From Sphaerisporangium sp. (GTDB lineage Bacteria; Actinomycetota; Actinomycetes; Streptosporangiales; Streptosporangiaceae): a stretch of DNA of 64,000 nucleotides. Of this stretch, positions 38,453 to 47,159 are shown one piece after another. The stretch lies in NCBI GenBank assembly GCA_025964675.1, contig JAOPYI010000301.1:62001-126000 (forward strand), written 5' to 3'. Under the pieces are notes generated by a model. It saw nothing but the letters and a program-made list of their open reading frames with translations, had not been told where the DNA came from and did not search any database. Position numbers and translations under genes: made by a program. Every line of letters begins with the position of its first letter. The first letter of the stretch is position 1.

Positions 38453-39057
38453 TCCCAGCCGGGGCGCAGGGCCTCCTCGGCGAGGGTCAGGGTGCTCTCC
38501 ACGTTCCAGATCAGGCTGCCGAGGTAGGCCGCCCCGTCCACGGAGCATTCGAAGCCGACGCGGATCGCCGATGTGATGAACGCCACCAGCAGGCGCGGCC
38601 GCGGGTCGGTGGCCGGATCCGTACCCTGGCGTCTGGCCACCTCGACCACGAGCTTCTTCTCGATCTCCGCCATCCGGGCGAAGCTCGTCGTCAGCAGCGT
38701 GGGGTTCGCGTCGATCACCCGCCGGTGCCTGAGGAACCGCTCGGTGTCCTCGGCGGCGTTCGTCTCCATCGCGTGGATGAACTCGCGGAATGCGTGGGCG
38801 AGGGCCGTGAACGGCGGCTCGTCCTGCGGGCGTGCCGCGAGGGCGGTCGTGATGAGCTCTTCGTACTCGACCGTGAAGTCGAGGGCGAGGTCTTCCTTGC
38901 TGCCGAAGTAGCGGAAGAACGTGCGAGGTGAGACGTCCACCGCGGCTGCGATCTGGTCGACGGTGGTGGCCTCGTAGCCCTGGCAGAGGAAGAGCTCGAA
39001 GGCTGAGTCGATCAGAGCCAGCCGGGTCTGATGCTTCTTGCGCTCGCGAAGCCCCAT
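38395..39057 (-). CDS. TetR-family regulator of the adjacent MFS efflux gene
   Basis: A 220-residue regulator whose helix-turn-helix (TVDQIAAAVDVSPRTFFRYF) is of the common AcrR type. ATG 39057 has GGAGG 8 bases upstream, better than GTG 39066. It is divergent from a 14-helix MFS exporter, the classic repressor/pump layout, and a dyad TGTCA-N5-TGACA lies inside the pump promoter. Its own promoter is probably TTGTGG-18-TTAATT (39077-39106). The 3' end overlaps yqgE by 58 bases in antisense. Confidence 0.9.
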   Translation of the reverse strand: MGLRERKKHQTRLALIDSAFELFLCQGYEATTVDQIAAAVDVSPRTFFRYFGSKEDLALDFTVEYEELITTALAARPQDEPPFTALAHAFREFIHAMETNAAEDTERFLRHRRVIDANPTLLTTSFARMAEIEKKLVVEVARRQGTDPATDPRPRLLVAFITSAIRVGFECSVDGAAYLGSLIWNVESTLTLAEEALRPGWDQLSLGSSGQVATKASSPR

Positions 39058-39076
39058 GCCTGACACCTCCTCGAAG

Positions 39077-39106
39077 AATTAACCTCAACTTCACATTCTG
39101 CCACAA
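39077..39106 (-). promoter_or_regulatory. Promoter of the TetR regulator gene
   Basis: On the minus strand, -35 TTGTGG (39101-39106) and -10 TTAATT (39077-39082) are spaced by 18 bases. The expected start gives a leader of about 13 bases carrying the GGAGG ribosome site of the TetR gene. Confidence 0.5.
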
Positions 39107-39131
39107 GTCACCATGTGTCGTATAAAAGAGT

Positions 39132-39160
39132 TTGTCATCTGTCACGGACTGACATAAATT
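39132..39160 (+). promoter_or_regulatory. MFS efflux promoter with TetR operator in the spacer
   Basis: -35 TTGTCA (39132-39137) and -10 TAAATT (39155-39160) are spaced by 17 bases. The spacer contains the dyad TGTCACGGACTGACA (39140-39154), arms TGTCA/TGACA, placed so that a bound dimer would block RNA polymerase. The leader would be about 33 bases with an AGGGGG ribosome site. Confidence 0.65.
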
Positions 39161-39199
39161 ACCGAGTGCTGACTCTTATCGATACAGGGGGACCTTCTC

Positions 39200-40771
39200 A
39201 TGACCCAAGCGCTGGCGGCGCGCTCCGACGCGCCGGTTCGTCGAGGCCACGGCCATCCGTGGCTCACCCTGCTCGCCGTCGCGCTCGGCGTGATCATGGT
39301 AATGCTCGACGGCACGGTCGTCTCCATCGCCAATCCGGTGATCGGCAAGGACCTGGGGGCGTCCCTTTCGGACCTTCAGTGGATCACCAGTGGCTATCTG
39401 CTGGCTCTGGCCGTTTTCCTCATCACGGCCGGCAAGCTAGGCGACCTGTTCGGGCACAAGAGGGTCTTCCTGGTCGGCATCGCGGGTTTCGCCCTCACCT
39501 CGCTGGCCATCGGCCTCACCTCGTCCATCAGCATGCTCATCACCTTCCGGGTGCTCCAGGGCCTGTTCGGCGCGCTGCTGCAGCCGGCCGCCCTGGCGCT
39601 CCTGCGCGCGGCGTTCCCCGCCGAGCGGCTCAACATGGCGATCGGAATCTGGGGCGCGGCGATCGGCGTCTCCAGCGCCGCGGGGCCCATCGTCGGCGGC
39701 CTCCTGGTGGAGAACGTGAGCTGGCAGTCGGTCTTCTTCATCAACGTGCCCGTCGGCATCGTGGCGCTGATCGTCGGGCTGTGGGTCGTCAAGGAGAGCA
39801 AGGCCGAGTCCCTGTCGAAGATCGACGTTCCCGGCGTGCTGCTGCTGTCAGGCGCCATGTTCTGCCTCGTCTGGTCGATCATCAAGGCTCCGAGCTACGG
39901 CTGGGGTGACGCCAGGACGATCGCGTTCTTCGCGGGTGCCGTCGTGCTGGGCGCGGCCTTCGTCTTCTGGCAGGGCCGGGCGCTCGAGCCCTTGCTGCCT
40001 CTCACGCTGTTCCGCAACGCGTCGGTCTCCATCGGCACCGCGCTGATGGTGCTGATGGCCTTCTCGATGTTCGGCGCGATGTTCTTCCTGACGTTCTACT
40101 TCCAGGGCGTCCACGGCCTGTCCCCGCTGGAATCGGGCATGCGTATGCTCCCGATGAGCGCCGGCATGATCGTCGCGTCGCCACTGGCCGGCTTCGCGCT
40201 GAGCAAGTTCGGCCCAAGGGTGCCGCTCGCCCTCGGCATGCTCATCACGGCCTCCTCGATGTTCCTGCTCTCCCGCCTCGGGCTCGAGGCCGGATACCTC
40301 GACACCGCCATCCCGTTCGCGCTGCTCGCCTTCGGCCTGTCTCCCGTCATGGTCGGGGCCACCGAGGTCATCGTCGGCAACGCACCCGTGGAGCTCAGCG
40401 GCGTCGCGGGAGGCATGCAGCAGTCCGCCATGCAGGTGGGCGGCTCGCTTGGCACCGCCGTGCTCGGCGCGCTGATCACGGCCAAGGTGGCGGACGTCCT
40501 GCCCGGGCACCTCGCCGCCGTGAACATGCCGGCCACCGCGGGCCAGGTCGACGCGATGAAGAACGTCGTCGCGCTCGGAGCCGCTCCCGTGCCACCTGGA
40601 GCCGCGAAGCCGGTCGTGGAAGCGATGACACAGGCCGCGCATCTCTCCTTCCTGGACGGCATGCACTTCGGCTTCGGCGTGGCGGTCGCGGTCGCGGTGC
40701 TGGCGGCCATCCTGGCGCTGTTCGTCAAGGCGGGGCGCAAGACCGAGGACGCCGCCATCCACGTGGGCTGA
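39200..40771 (+). CDS. MFS drug efflux transporter, DHA2 (EmrB/QacA) family
   Basis: A 523-residue proton-driven exporter with 14 membrane helices. Motif A is GKLGDLFGHKRVFLVG between helices 2 and 3, motif B-like GLFGALLQPAALALLRAAFP, and motif C is AAIGVSSAAGPIVGGLL in helix 5; helix 1 carries MLDGTVVSIANP with the conserved Asp. The substrate is unknown but lipophilic drugs or pigments are usual. ATG 39200 follows AGGGGGACC. The divergent TetR gene is the probable repressor. Confidence 0.92.
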   Translation: MTQALAARSDAPVRRGHGHPWLTLLAVALGVIMVMLDGTVVSIANPVIGKDLGASLSDLQWITSGYLLALAVFLITAGKLGDLFGHKRVFLVGIAGFALTSLAIGLTSSISMLITFRVLQGLFGALLQPAALALLRAAFPAERLNMAIGIWGAAIGVSSAAGPIVGGLLVENVSWQSVFFINVPVGIVALIVGLWVVKESKAESLSKIDVPGVLLLSGAMFCLVWSIIKAPSYGWGDARTIAFFAGAVVLGAAFVFWQGRALEPLLPLTLFRNASVSIGTALMVLMAFSMFGAMFFLTFYFQGVHGLSPLESGMRMLPMSAGMIVASPLAGFALSKFGPRVPLALGMLITASSMFLLSRLGLEAGYLDTAIPFALLAFGLSPVMVGATEVIVGNAPVELSGVAGGMQQSAMQVGGSLGTAVLGALITAKVADVLPGHLAAVNMPATAGQVDAMKNVVALGAAPVPPGAAKPVVEAMTQAAHLSFLDGMHFGFGVAVAVAVLAAILALFVKAGRKTEDAAIHVG

Positions 40772-40862
40772 CCCGCGCGACCGCACTTCAACCGTGTTGT
40801 CATGAGATGAGAGAGGGGTTCGTCCGCGTGACCGCGCCCGCGCGCACGTAGACTCGGATGTC

Positions 40863-41120
40863 GTGAGCACGAAGATCCTTCCTGAGAGCGAAGTACGGCC
40901 GAACCTCTCGCACGGTGACGACGGCGACCATGAGCGGTTCTCGCACTACGCCGACAAGAACAAGATCACTGAGAGCATGGTGACCGGCACTCCGATCCGG
41001 GCTCTCTGCGGCAAGGTCTGGGTTCCCAGCCGTGATCCCAAGAAATACCCAGTGTGCCCGGACTGCAAAGAGATCTACGAAGGGCTGCCGAAGGGCGGCA
41101 AACCCGGCGACGGCAAGTGA
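40863..41120 (+). CDS. DUF3039 small zinc-ribbon-like protein
   Basis: An 85-residue protein with ALCGKVW and VCPDCKEIY, giving three cysteines plus His in a small metal-binding motif; the rest is charged. DUF3039 proteins are restricted to actinobacteria and lie near an SF2 helicase gene there, as here (43051-44811), but no function is known. The start is GTG with TAGACT 8 bases upstream, suggesting a leaderless transcript. Confidence 0.85.
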   Translation: MSTKILPESEVRPNLSHGDDGDHERFSHYADKNKITESMVTGTPIRALCGKVWVPSRDPKKYPVCPDCKEIYEGLPKGGKPGDGK

Positions 41121-41191
41121 GTGTTGCTCCCCGCTGATCGGCGTCACTGGAGCTAGCGTCAGCACTCCGACCTGGACCGACGGGGGAGTGC

Positions 41192-42088
41192 ATGGTGCGG
41201 CGCACGGTGGCCGTGTCTTTGGTGTGCCTGTTCGCGCTCGCGGGCGTGCCCGGCCCCGCCCGCGCGGCGGCCACGCGCCCGTGCGGGCACGCCAGGCCGC
41301 CGAGGCTGGAGACGCGCGGAGCGGAGCCGCACACCCCTGAGGCAGGCGAGGTCGCCCGCATGCTCTCCGACATGCGCCGGCGGCTGCGCGCCTCGCTCCA
41401 CGCCGGACGTCGGGTCACCGTGGTGACGGTGCCCCTCTGGGTCCACGTGATCACCGACGGGCGCACGGGCGCTCCGGACACCGCGGTCGCCTCCCAGGTC
41501 GAGACGCTCAACGCCGCGTACGGAGGGCGGCTCGGGGGCGTCGACACGGGCGTGCGGTTCGTCCTGCGAGGCCTGACCCACACCGACAACCCGACGTGGT
41601 TCCGCGAGCCGCTCGCCAACGAGGCGGTGATGAAGCAGCGGTTGCGCAAGGGCGGCGCCGAGACCCTCAACCTCTACATCGCCCAGCTCGGCGAGCTGGT
41701 GCTGGGCTACGCCACCTACCCCCACTGGTATCAGCACCGCCCGGCCATGGACGGCGTCGTGATCGACTGGCGCAGCCTGCCGGGCGGGGCCCTGCGCGAC
41801 TTCTCCAAGGGGTACACCGGGGTCCACGAGATCGGCCACTGGCTCGGGCTGCTGCACACCTTCGAGAACGGCTGCGCCCCGCCGGGCGACTCCGTCGACG
41901 ACACCCCGCCCGAGGCGCTGCCCACACAAGGCTGCCCCGCGCGCAAGGACACCTGCCCGGACCTCGGCGACGACCCGATCCACAACTTCATGGACTACGG
42001 CCACGATCGCTGCATGACGGGGTTCACCGCCGGCCAGGCCGCCCGCATGCGTGACATGTGGACCGCCTACCGCGCCCCGGCCGTCTGA
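41192..42088 (+). CDS. Secreted zinc metalloprotease, M43 (pappalysin-like) family
   Basis: Extracellular protease of 298 residues. A signal peptide (1-26, ending ARAAA) precedes a propeptide region and the catalytic domain with HEIGHWLGLLHTF (His212, Glu213, His216, His222) and the Met-turn FMDYGHDRCM. Cysteine pairs around GCAPPG, GCPARKDTC and RCM suggest disulfides as in M43B enzymes. GGGGGAG lies just upstream of ATG 41192. Substrates are unknown; the gene stands alone between DUF3039 and a membrane protein gene. Confidence 0.9.
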   Translation: MVRRTVAVSLVCLFALAGVPGPARAAATRPCGHARPPRLETRGAEPHTPEAGEVARMLSDMRRRLRASLHAGRRVTVVTVPLWVHVITDGRTGAPDTAVASQVETLNAAYGGRLGGVDTGVRFVLRGLTHTDNPTWFREPLANEAVMKQRLRKGGAETLNLYIAQLGELVLGYATYPHWYQHRPAMDGVVIDWRSLPGGALRDFSKGYTGVHEIGHWLGLLHTFENGCAPPGDSVDDTPPEALPTQGCPARKDTCPDLGDDPIHNFMDYGHDRCMTGFTAGQAARMRDMWTAYRAPAV

Positions 42089-42174
42089 CTCATGGTTTTC
42101 CTGCCCGATAATCCGGCTGCTCGTTGACGGATGGGCGCCTTCGGTGCCGATACTCGTGCACGGGAGGAGGTGCC

Positions 42175-42855
42175 GTGGAAGAGCACAGCATCGAACGACG
42201 GCCGTACGGCGACCGCGTGTGGCCTCCGCCGGACGCGGAGGGCCTCCCGCCGTCGGCGCGGATGTACGGCGCGCCGGCTCCGCCGTCGCGCGCCAGGGTG
42301 CCCTCCTGGGTCACGCGGGCGGCGGTCTACGCCGGGGCGCTGGCGGCGGCCACCGCGCTGGTCGCGGGGGCCGTGGCCTTCATCGCGAGCCTCCTCCAGG
42401 GTCCGGGTGCCACCGTGAGCGTGGTGGACTCCGCGGCCGGCGTCACCTATCCGCTGCCCCAGGGGTGGCGGCGTGGAACCATCCCCCCGGTCACAGGGTT
42501 CACCTCCGTCGCCACCGTGGACGGCTCCGCGCTGGTCATGACCCGGCCGGGGGAGTCCGTCGCCGTCTCGGGGCCGAGGGCCGCCACGCTGGACCTCGCC
42601 GGCCTGTACGCCCGTCTGCTGCTGCACGGCGACACCGTCGACGTGGTGGACGACCGTTCGCTCAGCGTCGCCGGCTACACCGGGCATTCACGCGCCCTTC
42701 GCGCGAGCTACACCGACGTGGTGAACCAGCCTTCGTACCTCCGGGTGACACTTCTCACCAAGGGCGCCAGGACGGTGGTGATCCTTGGCCTGGCGCAGCC
42801 CGACGATCCGAGGCGGCGGGCCGAGATCGATGCCGTCGTGAGAAGCGTGAGGTAG
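42175..42855 (+). CDS. Single-pass membrane protein of unknown function
   Basis: A 226-residue protein: a Pro/Arg-rich cytoplasmic head (about 1-42), one membrane helix (about 45-70, AAVYAGALAAATALVAGAV) and an outside domain of about 150 residues beginning VSVVDSAAGVTYPLPQGW, a pattern seen in actinomycete proteins that resemble PsbP/LpqN-type fold regions. That comparison is tentative. GTG 42175 is supported by GGGAGGAGG 5 bases upstream. No partner gene is evident. Confidence 0.65.
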   Translation: MEEHSIERRPYGDRVWPPPDAEGLPPSARMYGAPAPPSRARVPSWVTRAAVYAGALAAATALVAGAVAFIASLLQGPGATVSVVDSAAGVTYPLPQGWRRGTIPPVTGFTSVATVDGSALVMTRPGESVAVSGPRAATLDLAGLYARLLLHGDTVDVVDDRSLSVAGYTGHSRALRASYTDVVNQPSYLRVTLLTKGARTVVILGLAQPDDPRRRAEIDAVVRSVR

Positions 42856-42961
42856 CCGGACAGGGGGTGGCGGACCTCCTCTAGCACGCGGAGGGCGGCG
42901 TGGCGAGAATCCCCGAGGGTCGGCACGTCCTGTCGGTGGTCCCCACTATGGTGGCTTCACT

Positions 42962-43054
42962 GTGAGGGAGCGAAACGAGCGCATCGACAAGATCATCAGT
43001 GAGGGCGAAGGCCCGGCGGTCCGGAGAGGCCATCTGGCAAGGAGGTCGGCGTGA
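42962..43054 (+). CDS. 30-residue small ORF coupled to the helicase gene
   Basis: GTG 42962 to TGA 43052-43054 encodes VRERNERIDKIISEGEGP and twelve more residues, and its stop overlaps the helicase GTG as GTGA. TATGGT at 42947-42952 could be the -10 box, giving a nearly leaderless start. The helicase has its own AAGGAGG site inside this ORF, so the ORF may tune rather than permit helicase translation. The 195-base gap before the helicase otherwise shows nothing. Confidence 0.4.
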   Translation: MRERNERIDKIISEGEGPAVRRGHLARRSA

Positions 43055-44811
43055 GCTCGTTTGCCGCGTCCCATCTGTCACCGTCCTATCCCGACCGCGC
43101 CGCGTGGGGCACCGCGCAGAAGCTCCGCGCGTGGCAGCAGGAGGCCCTCGATCTCTACTTCCGGCGCGAGCCGCGTGACTTCCTCACGGTGGCGACCCCG
43201 GGCGCGGGCAAGACGACCTACGCGCTGCGCATCGCGAGCGAGCTGCTGAGCCGGGGCGTCGTGCGCGCCGTGACGGTCGTCACGCCCACCGAGCACCTCA
43301 AGCGCCAGTGGGCCGACGCCGCGGGCAAGGTCGGCATCGCCATCGACCCCGAGTTCAAGAACAGCCAGGGCGCCACCTCCCGCGACTACGCCGGCGTCGC
43401 CGTGACCTACGCCCAGGTTGCGATGCATCCGGCGCTGCACCGCGCGCGCACCGAGGGCCGCAAGACGCTGGTGATCTTCGACGAGATCCACCACGCGGGC
43501 GACGCCAAGTCCTGGGGCGACGGCGTCCGCGAGGCCTTCGAGCCCGCGGCCCGGCGGCTGGCCCTCACCGGCACCCCTTTCCGGTCCGACACCAACCCGA
43601 TCCCGTTCGTCACTTACGCGGAGGACGGCGAGGGCGTCCGGCGCAGCCTGTCCGACTACTCCTACGGCTACGGCCCGGCGCTCGCCGACGGTGTGGTCCG
43701 TCCCGTCATCTTCCTGGCCTATGCCGGGGAGATGCGCTGGCGCACCCGGGCCGGTGACGAGATCACCGCGACGCTGGGCACGCCGCTCACCAAGGACCAG
43801 CTCGGCCAGGCGTGGCGCGCCGCCCTCGACCCCAAGGGCGACTGGATCCGCCAGGTTCTCCAGGCGGCCGACAAGCGCCTCACCGAGGTCCGCCGGGGCG
43901 TTCCCGACGCGGGCGCCATGGTCATCGCGACCGATCACGAGACGGCCCGCGCCTATGCCAAACACCTGCGGGACATCACCGGTCACGGCGCCACGATCGT
44001 GTTGTCCGACGACCCGGGCGCGTCCGACAAGATCAAGCAGTTCAGTGGCTCAGAGGAGCGCTGGCTGGTCGCGGTCCGCATGGTCTCCGAAGGCGTGGAC
44101 ATCCCGCGTCTCGCCGTCGGGGTCTACGCCACCAGCGTCTCGACGCCGCTGTTCTTCGCCCAGGCGGTGGGGCGTTTCGTCCGCGCCCGCAAGCGGGGCG
44201 AGATGGCCTCGGTGTTCCTGCCCTCGGTGCCGACCCTCATGGGCCTGGCGGGTGAGATGGAGGCCGAGCGCGACCACGTGCTCGACCGCAAGCTCCCCGA
44301 GGAGGGTCTCGACGACTTCCTGGTCGACGAGGCCCGCCAGAAGAAAGACAGTCCCGACGTCCTCGGTGACGAGCTGCCGTTCGAGACCGTCGAGGCGTCC
44401 GCGACCTTCGACCGGGTGCTGTTCGACGGCGGCGAGTTCGGCACGGCCGCCGAGACCGGCTCCCCCGAGGAGGAGGACTTCCTCGGCCTGCCCGGGCTGC
44501 TCGAGCCCGACCAGGTGGCGGTGCTGCTCCGCAAGCACCAGGCCGACCAGCAGGCCGCCAAGCGGCGCAAGGCCGTCGACGATCCGCGCCCGCAGCCCGT
44601 TCTGGCCCCGCACGAGGAGATCGCCGCCCTCCGCAAGGAGCTGAACGGCCTCGTCGGCGCCTGGAACCACCGCACCGGCCAGCCACACGGCGTCATCCAC
44701 GCCGAGCTCCGCAGAGCCTGCGGTGGCCCCGCCATCGCCCAGGCCTCCGCCGACCAGATCCGCCAGCGCATCGAGACGATCCGCAAGTGGGCCACCCAAC
44801 GCTCCCGCTAA
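43051..44811 (+). CDS. SF2 DEAD/DEAH-box helicase
   Basis: ATP-dependent nucleic-acid helicase or translocase of 586 residues. Domain 1 carries Walker A TPGAGKTTYAL, DEIH in VIFDEIHHAG and LTGTPFRSD; domain 2 carries VRMVSEGVDIPRLAVGVY and motif VI QAVGRFVRARKRG. A C-terminal extension of about 200 residues is acidic and then Arg/Lys-rich and includes an HxxTGxxHG-like segment (NHRTGQPHGVIHAEL). Such proteins are usual near DUF3039 genes in actinobacteria. Type III restriction or RecG-like partner genes are absent. GTG 43051 follows AAGGAGG at 6 bases. Confidence 0.9.
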   Translation: MSSFAASHLSPSYPDRAAWGTAQKLRAWQQEALDLYFRREPRDFLTVATPGAGKTTYALRIASELLSRGVVRAVTVVTPTEHLKRQWADAAGKVGIAIDPEFKNSQGATSRDYAGVAVTYAQVAMHPALHRARTEGRKTLVIFDEIHHAGDAKSWGDGVREAFEPAARRLALTGTPFRSDTNPIPFVTYAEDGEGVRRSLSDYSYGYGPALADGVVRPVIFLAYAGEMRWRTRAGDEITATLGTPLTKDQLGQAWRAALDPKGDWIRQVLQAADKRLTEVRRGVPDAGAMVIATDHETARAYAKHLRDITGHGATIVLSDDPGASDKIKQFSGSEERWLVAVRMVSEGVDIPRLAVGVYATSVSTPLFFAQAVGRFVRARKRGEMASVFLPSVPTLMGLAGEMEAERDHVLDRKLPEEGLDDFLVDEARQKKDSPDVLGDELPFETVEASATFDRVLFDGGEFGTAAETGSPEEEDFLGLPGLLEPDQVAVLLRKHQADQQAAKRRKAVDDPRPQPVLAPHEEIAALRKELNGLVGAWNHRTGQPHGVIHAELRRACGGPAIAQASADQIRQRIETIRKWATQRSR

Positions 44812-44824
44812 CGTTCTGACCGGG

Positions 44825-45400
44825 TCAGGCCGACCTGACGATGGGGGTGCCGGTGAGTTCCACGCCGGCGGAGGCCAGGGCGGTGAGGGCCGTCTCGGTG
44901 GTGGCCGGCGCCACGCCGGCTGTCAGGTCCAGCAGGACGCGTGCTTTGAAGCCGTTCTTGGCGGCGTCGAGCGCGGTGGCCCGTACACAGTGGTCGGTGG
45001 CGATGCCCACCACGTCCACGCGCTCGACCCCGCGCGACGCCAGCCACTCGGCCAGGCCGGTGCCGTCGCCGCTCTCGCCCTCGAAACCGCTGTAGGCCGC
45101 GCTGTGCCTGCCCTTGCTGAAGACCTCCTCGACGGCCGAGGTGTCGAGCGCCGGGTGGAATTCGGCTCCGGCCGTCCCGACGACGCAGTGCGCCGGCCAG
45201 GTGCGCACATAGTCGGGCCGGTCCGCGAAGTGCGCTCCCGGGTCCACGTGGTAGTCACGGGTGGCGACCACGTGGTCGTAACCTCCCGTGGAGGCGTACG
45301 GGCCGATGGCCGCGGCCACCTCCGCGCCGCCGACCACCGCGAGGCTGCCGCCCTCGCAGAAGTCGCTCTGCACGTCCACGATGACGAGCGCTGTGGTCAT
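44825..45400 (-). CDS. pncA: Nicotinamidase (isochorismatase family)
   Basis: Hydrolyses nicotinamide to nicotinate for NAD salvage. The 191 residues include Asp8 and the metal-site region VIVDVQSDFCEGGSL, RDYHVDPGAHF, the catalytic lysine in FSKGRHSAAYSGFEG and the nucleophilic cysteine in VGIATDHCVRATALDA. It lies downstream of pncB on the same strand, so product and next enzyme (nicotinate phosphoribosyltransferase) are encoded together. AAGGAG precedes ATG 45400. It converges with the helicase gene after 13 bases. Confidence 0.92.
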   Translation of the reverse strand: MTTALVIVDVQSDFCEGGSLAVVGGAEVAAAIGPYASTGGYDHVVATRDYHVDPGAHFADRPDYVRTWPAHCVVGTAGAEFHPALDTSAVEEVFSKGRHSAAYSGFEGESGDGTGLAEWLASRGVERVDVVGIATDHCVRATALDAAKNGFKARVLLDLTAGVAPATTETALTALASAGVELTGTPIVRSA

Positions 45401-45412
45401 ATTTCTCCTTCA

Positions 45413-45452
45413 GCGTGGAGACCCCGGGGCTTCAGCCGTGGGGAGGAGGTCA
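45413..45452 (+). mobile_element. Possible IS200/IS605-type right-end remnant
   Basis: A hairpin at 45422-45443 (CCCC-G-G-GGC around TTCA, with one mismatch and one wobble) followed by GAGGAGGTCAA resembles the conserved right end of IS605-group tnpB elements in actinomycetes, which doubles as the end of their guide RNA. No tnpA or tnpB coding sequence is left in the 136-base gap between pncB and pncA. It could equally be an ordinary hairpin in the operon. Confidence 0.3.
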
Positions 45453-45536
45453 ACAATGCTCCTGAAGCGCGGAGACGAGGGAAGCTCCACCGCGGCAGAT
45501 GATATCCGGCATACCACCCCAGGCCGTCGAGTCGGG

Positions 45537-46823
45537 TCAGGAGAAGACGGTCGGGATCGCCGGGTCGCCCTGGGACAGCTGGTGGGCGAGGGGTGGGAGC
45601 TCTGCTACGGAGGCGCGGTGGCGTTCCCTTGCGGCGGCCAGCGGCTCGCGGCCGACGATCTCGCCCCCGCGTACCAGCTCGTGGAGTAGCGGCCGTGCGC
45701 CCTCCGGGGCCGGCTCATCGGGCGAGGTGGAGACGAGCTCGGCGACCGCGGCGCCCCCGTCCAGCGCTCGGAAGGCGTTCTTCCTGCCGCCCCTGCTGGG
45801 CTTGCCGACCGATTTCTTCGCCACAGGCTGGAGCACCCCGTCGGCGTCCTCGCGGGCGACGAGCTTGTAGACCATGGCGGCCGTGGGCGCGCCTGAGCCG
45901 GTGACTACCGAGGTGCCGACGCCGTACCCGTCGACGGGAGCGGCGTCGAGGGCCGCGATGGCGTACTCGTCGAGGTCGCTGGTGACCACGATGCGGGTGC
46001 TGGTGGCACCGAGCGTGTCGAGCATCTGCCGCACCTCGTGGGCGGCGGCGGCGAGGTCGCCGGAGTCGATCCGCACCGCCCCGAGATCGGGCCCGGCCAG
46101 CTCCACCGCCGTCCGTACGGCCTTGGCCACGTCGTAGGTGTCGACGAGCAGGGTGGTGTCGGGGCCGAAGGAATCGATCTGGGCCTGGAAGGCGTCGTAC
46201 TCCGAGCTGTGCAGCAGGGTGAAGGCGTGCGCGCTCGTGCCCGCAGTCGGCACGCCGTACACGCTCCCGGCCATGAGGTTGGAGGTGGAGGAGAAGCCCG
46301 CGAGGTAGGCCGCCCGAGCCGCCGCGACGGCCGCCAGCTCGTGGGTGCGCCGCGAGCCCATCTCGATGATCGGCCGGGAGCCGGCCGCGTGGACCATGCG
46401 GGACGCCGCGGAGGCGATGGCCGAATCATGGTTGAGTATGGAAAGGATCACGGTCTCCAGCAGCACGGCCTCGGCGAACGTGCCGTCCACCACCATGATC
46501 GGCGAGCCGGGGAAGTAACACTCGCCCTCGCGGTAGCCGTGCACGTCGCCGGAGAAACGGTAGGACGCCAGGAAGTCCAGGGTCTCGTCGTTCACGACTT
46601 GGTTCTCGCGCAGGAACGACAGCTCGGCGTCGCCGAAGCGGAATTCGGCGAGCGCGTCCAGCACCCGCCCGGTGCCGGCGACCACGCCGTAGCGGCGCTC
46701 GTGGGGCAGGTGGCGGGCGAAAACCTCGAACACCGCTCGCCGCCGCGACGCGCCGCTTGCCAGCGCGGCCTGCAGCATCGTCAGCTCATAGTGATCGGTA
46801 AGCAACGCGCTGCTCATGGCCAT
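45537..46823 (-). CDS. pncB: Nicotinate phosphoribosyltransferase
   Basis: Joins nicotinate to PRPP to form nicotinate mononucleotide for NAD. The 428 residues begin near [18 protein letters not shown] and include [16 protein letters not shown], the His-containing [10 protein letters not shown] region, the [10 protein letters not shown] loop and [11 protein letters not shown]. Start choice is uncertain: GTG 46829, ATG 46823 and ATG 46817 are in frame; TAGTCT lies 7 bases before GTG 46829, so a leaderless GTG is possible. Divergent from clpS, as pncB1/clpS (Rv1330c-Rv1331) in M. tuberculosis. Confidence 0.93.
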   Translation of the reverse strand: MAMSSALLTDHYELTMLQAALASGASRRRAVFEVFARHLPHERRYGVVAGTGRVLDALAEFRFGDAELSFLRENQVVNDETLDFLASYRFSGDVHGYREGECYFPGSPIMVVDGTFAEAVLLETVILSILNHDSAIASAASRMVHAAGSRPIIEMGSRRTHELAAVAAARAAYLAGFSSTSNLMAGSVYGVPTAGTSAHAFTLLHSSEYDAFQAQIDSFGPDTTLLVDTYDVAKAVRTAVELAGPDLGAVRIDSGDLAAAAHEVRQMLDTLGATSTRIVVTSDLDEYAIAALDAAPVDGYGVGTSVVTGSGAPTAAMVYKLVAREDADGVLQPVAKKSVGKPSRGGRKNAFRALDGGAAVAELVSTSPDEPAPEGARPLLHELVRGGEIVGREPLAAARERHRASVAELPPLAHQLSQGDPAIPTVFS

Positions 46824-46868
46824 CTTCACAAGTCGAAGACTACGACCGGGGTAGGGCAGGATGGGAAT

Positions 46869-47159
46869 GTGGGTAGCACCGCTCCAGCCGAGGTCGAACG
46901 TCCGTCGACGGACGTCCGCCCCGATCTTCCGTGGCTGACAATCGTCTGGAACGACCCGGTCAACCTCATGTCCTACGTGACCTACGTGCTGCAAACGGTC
47001 TTCGGCTATCCCAAGGCCAAGGCCGAGAAGCTCATGCTCGACGTGCACCACAAGGGCAAGGCCGTCGTGGCCAGCGGCGCCCGTGAGGAGATGGAACGCG
47101 ACGTGCAGATCCTTCACTCCTACGGGCTCTGGGCCACGGTCCAGAGGGACTCCGCGTGA
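46869..47159 (+). CDS. clpS: ATP-dependent Clp protease adaptor ClpS
   Basis: Delivers N-degron substrates to ClpAP/ClpCP. The 96-residue protein has the ClpS core [20 protein letters not shown], with the N-degron pocket Asn-Asp, VHHKGKAVV and [22 protein letters not shown] 46869 is the only start giving a proper N-terminus; the frame is open much further upstream but there it runs antisense to pncB. No ribosome site is visible, so it may be leaderless. Its stop overlaps the DUF2017 start. Confidence 0.93.
   Translation: MGSTAPAEVERPSTDVRPDLPWLTIVWNDPVNLMSYVTYVLQTVFGYPKAKAEKLMLDVHHKGKAVVASGAREEMERDVQILHSYGLWATVQRDSA

Noticed and set aside
46038..47159. A 373-codon frame ending with ClpS as one long protein
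   Set aside because: The first 277 codons run antisense to pncB and resemble nothing; only the last 96 codons are ClpS.
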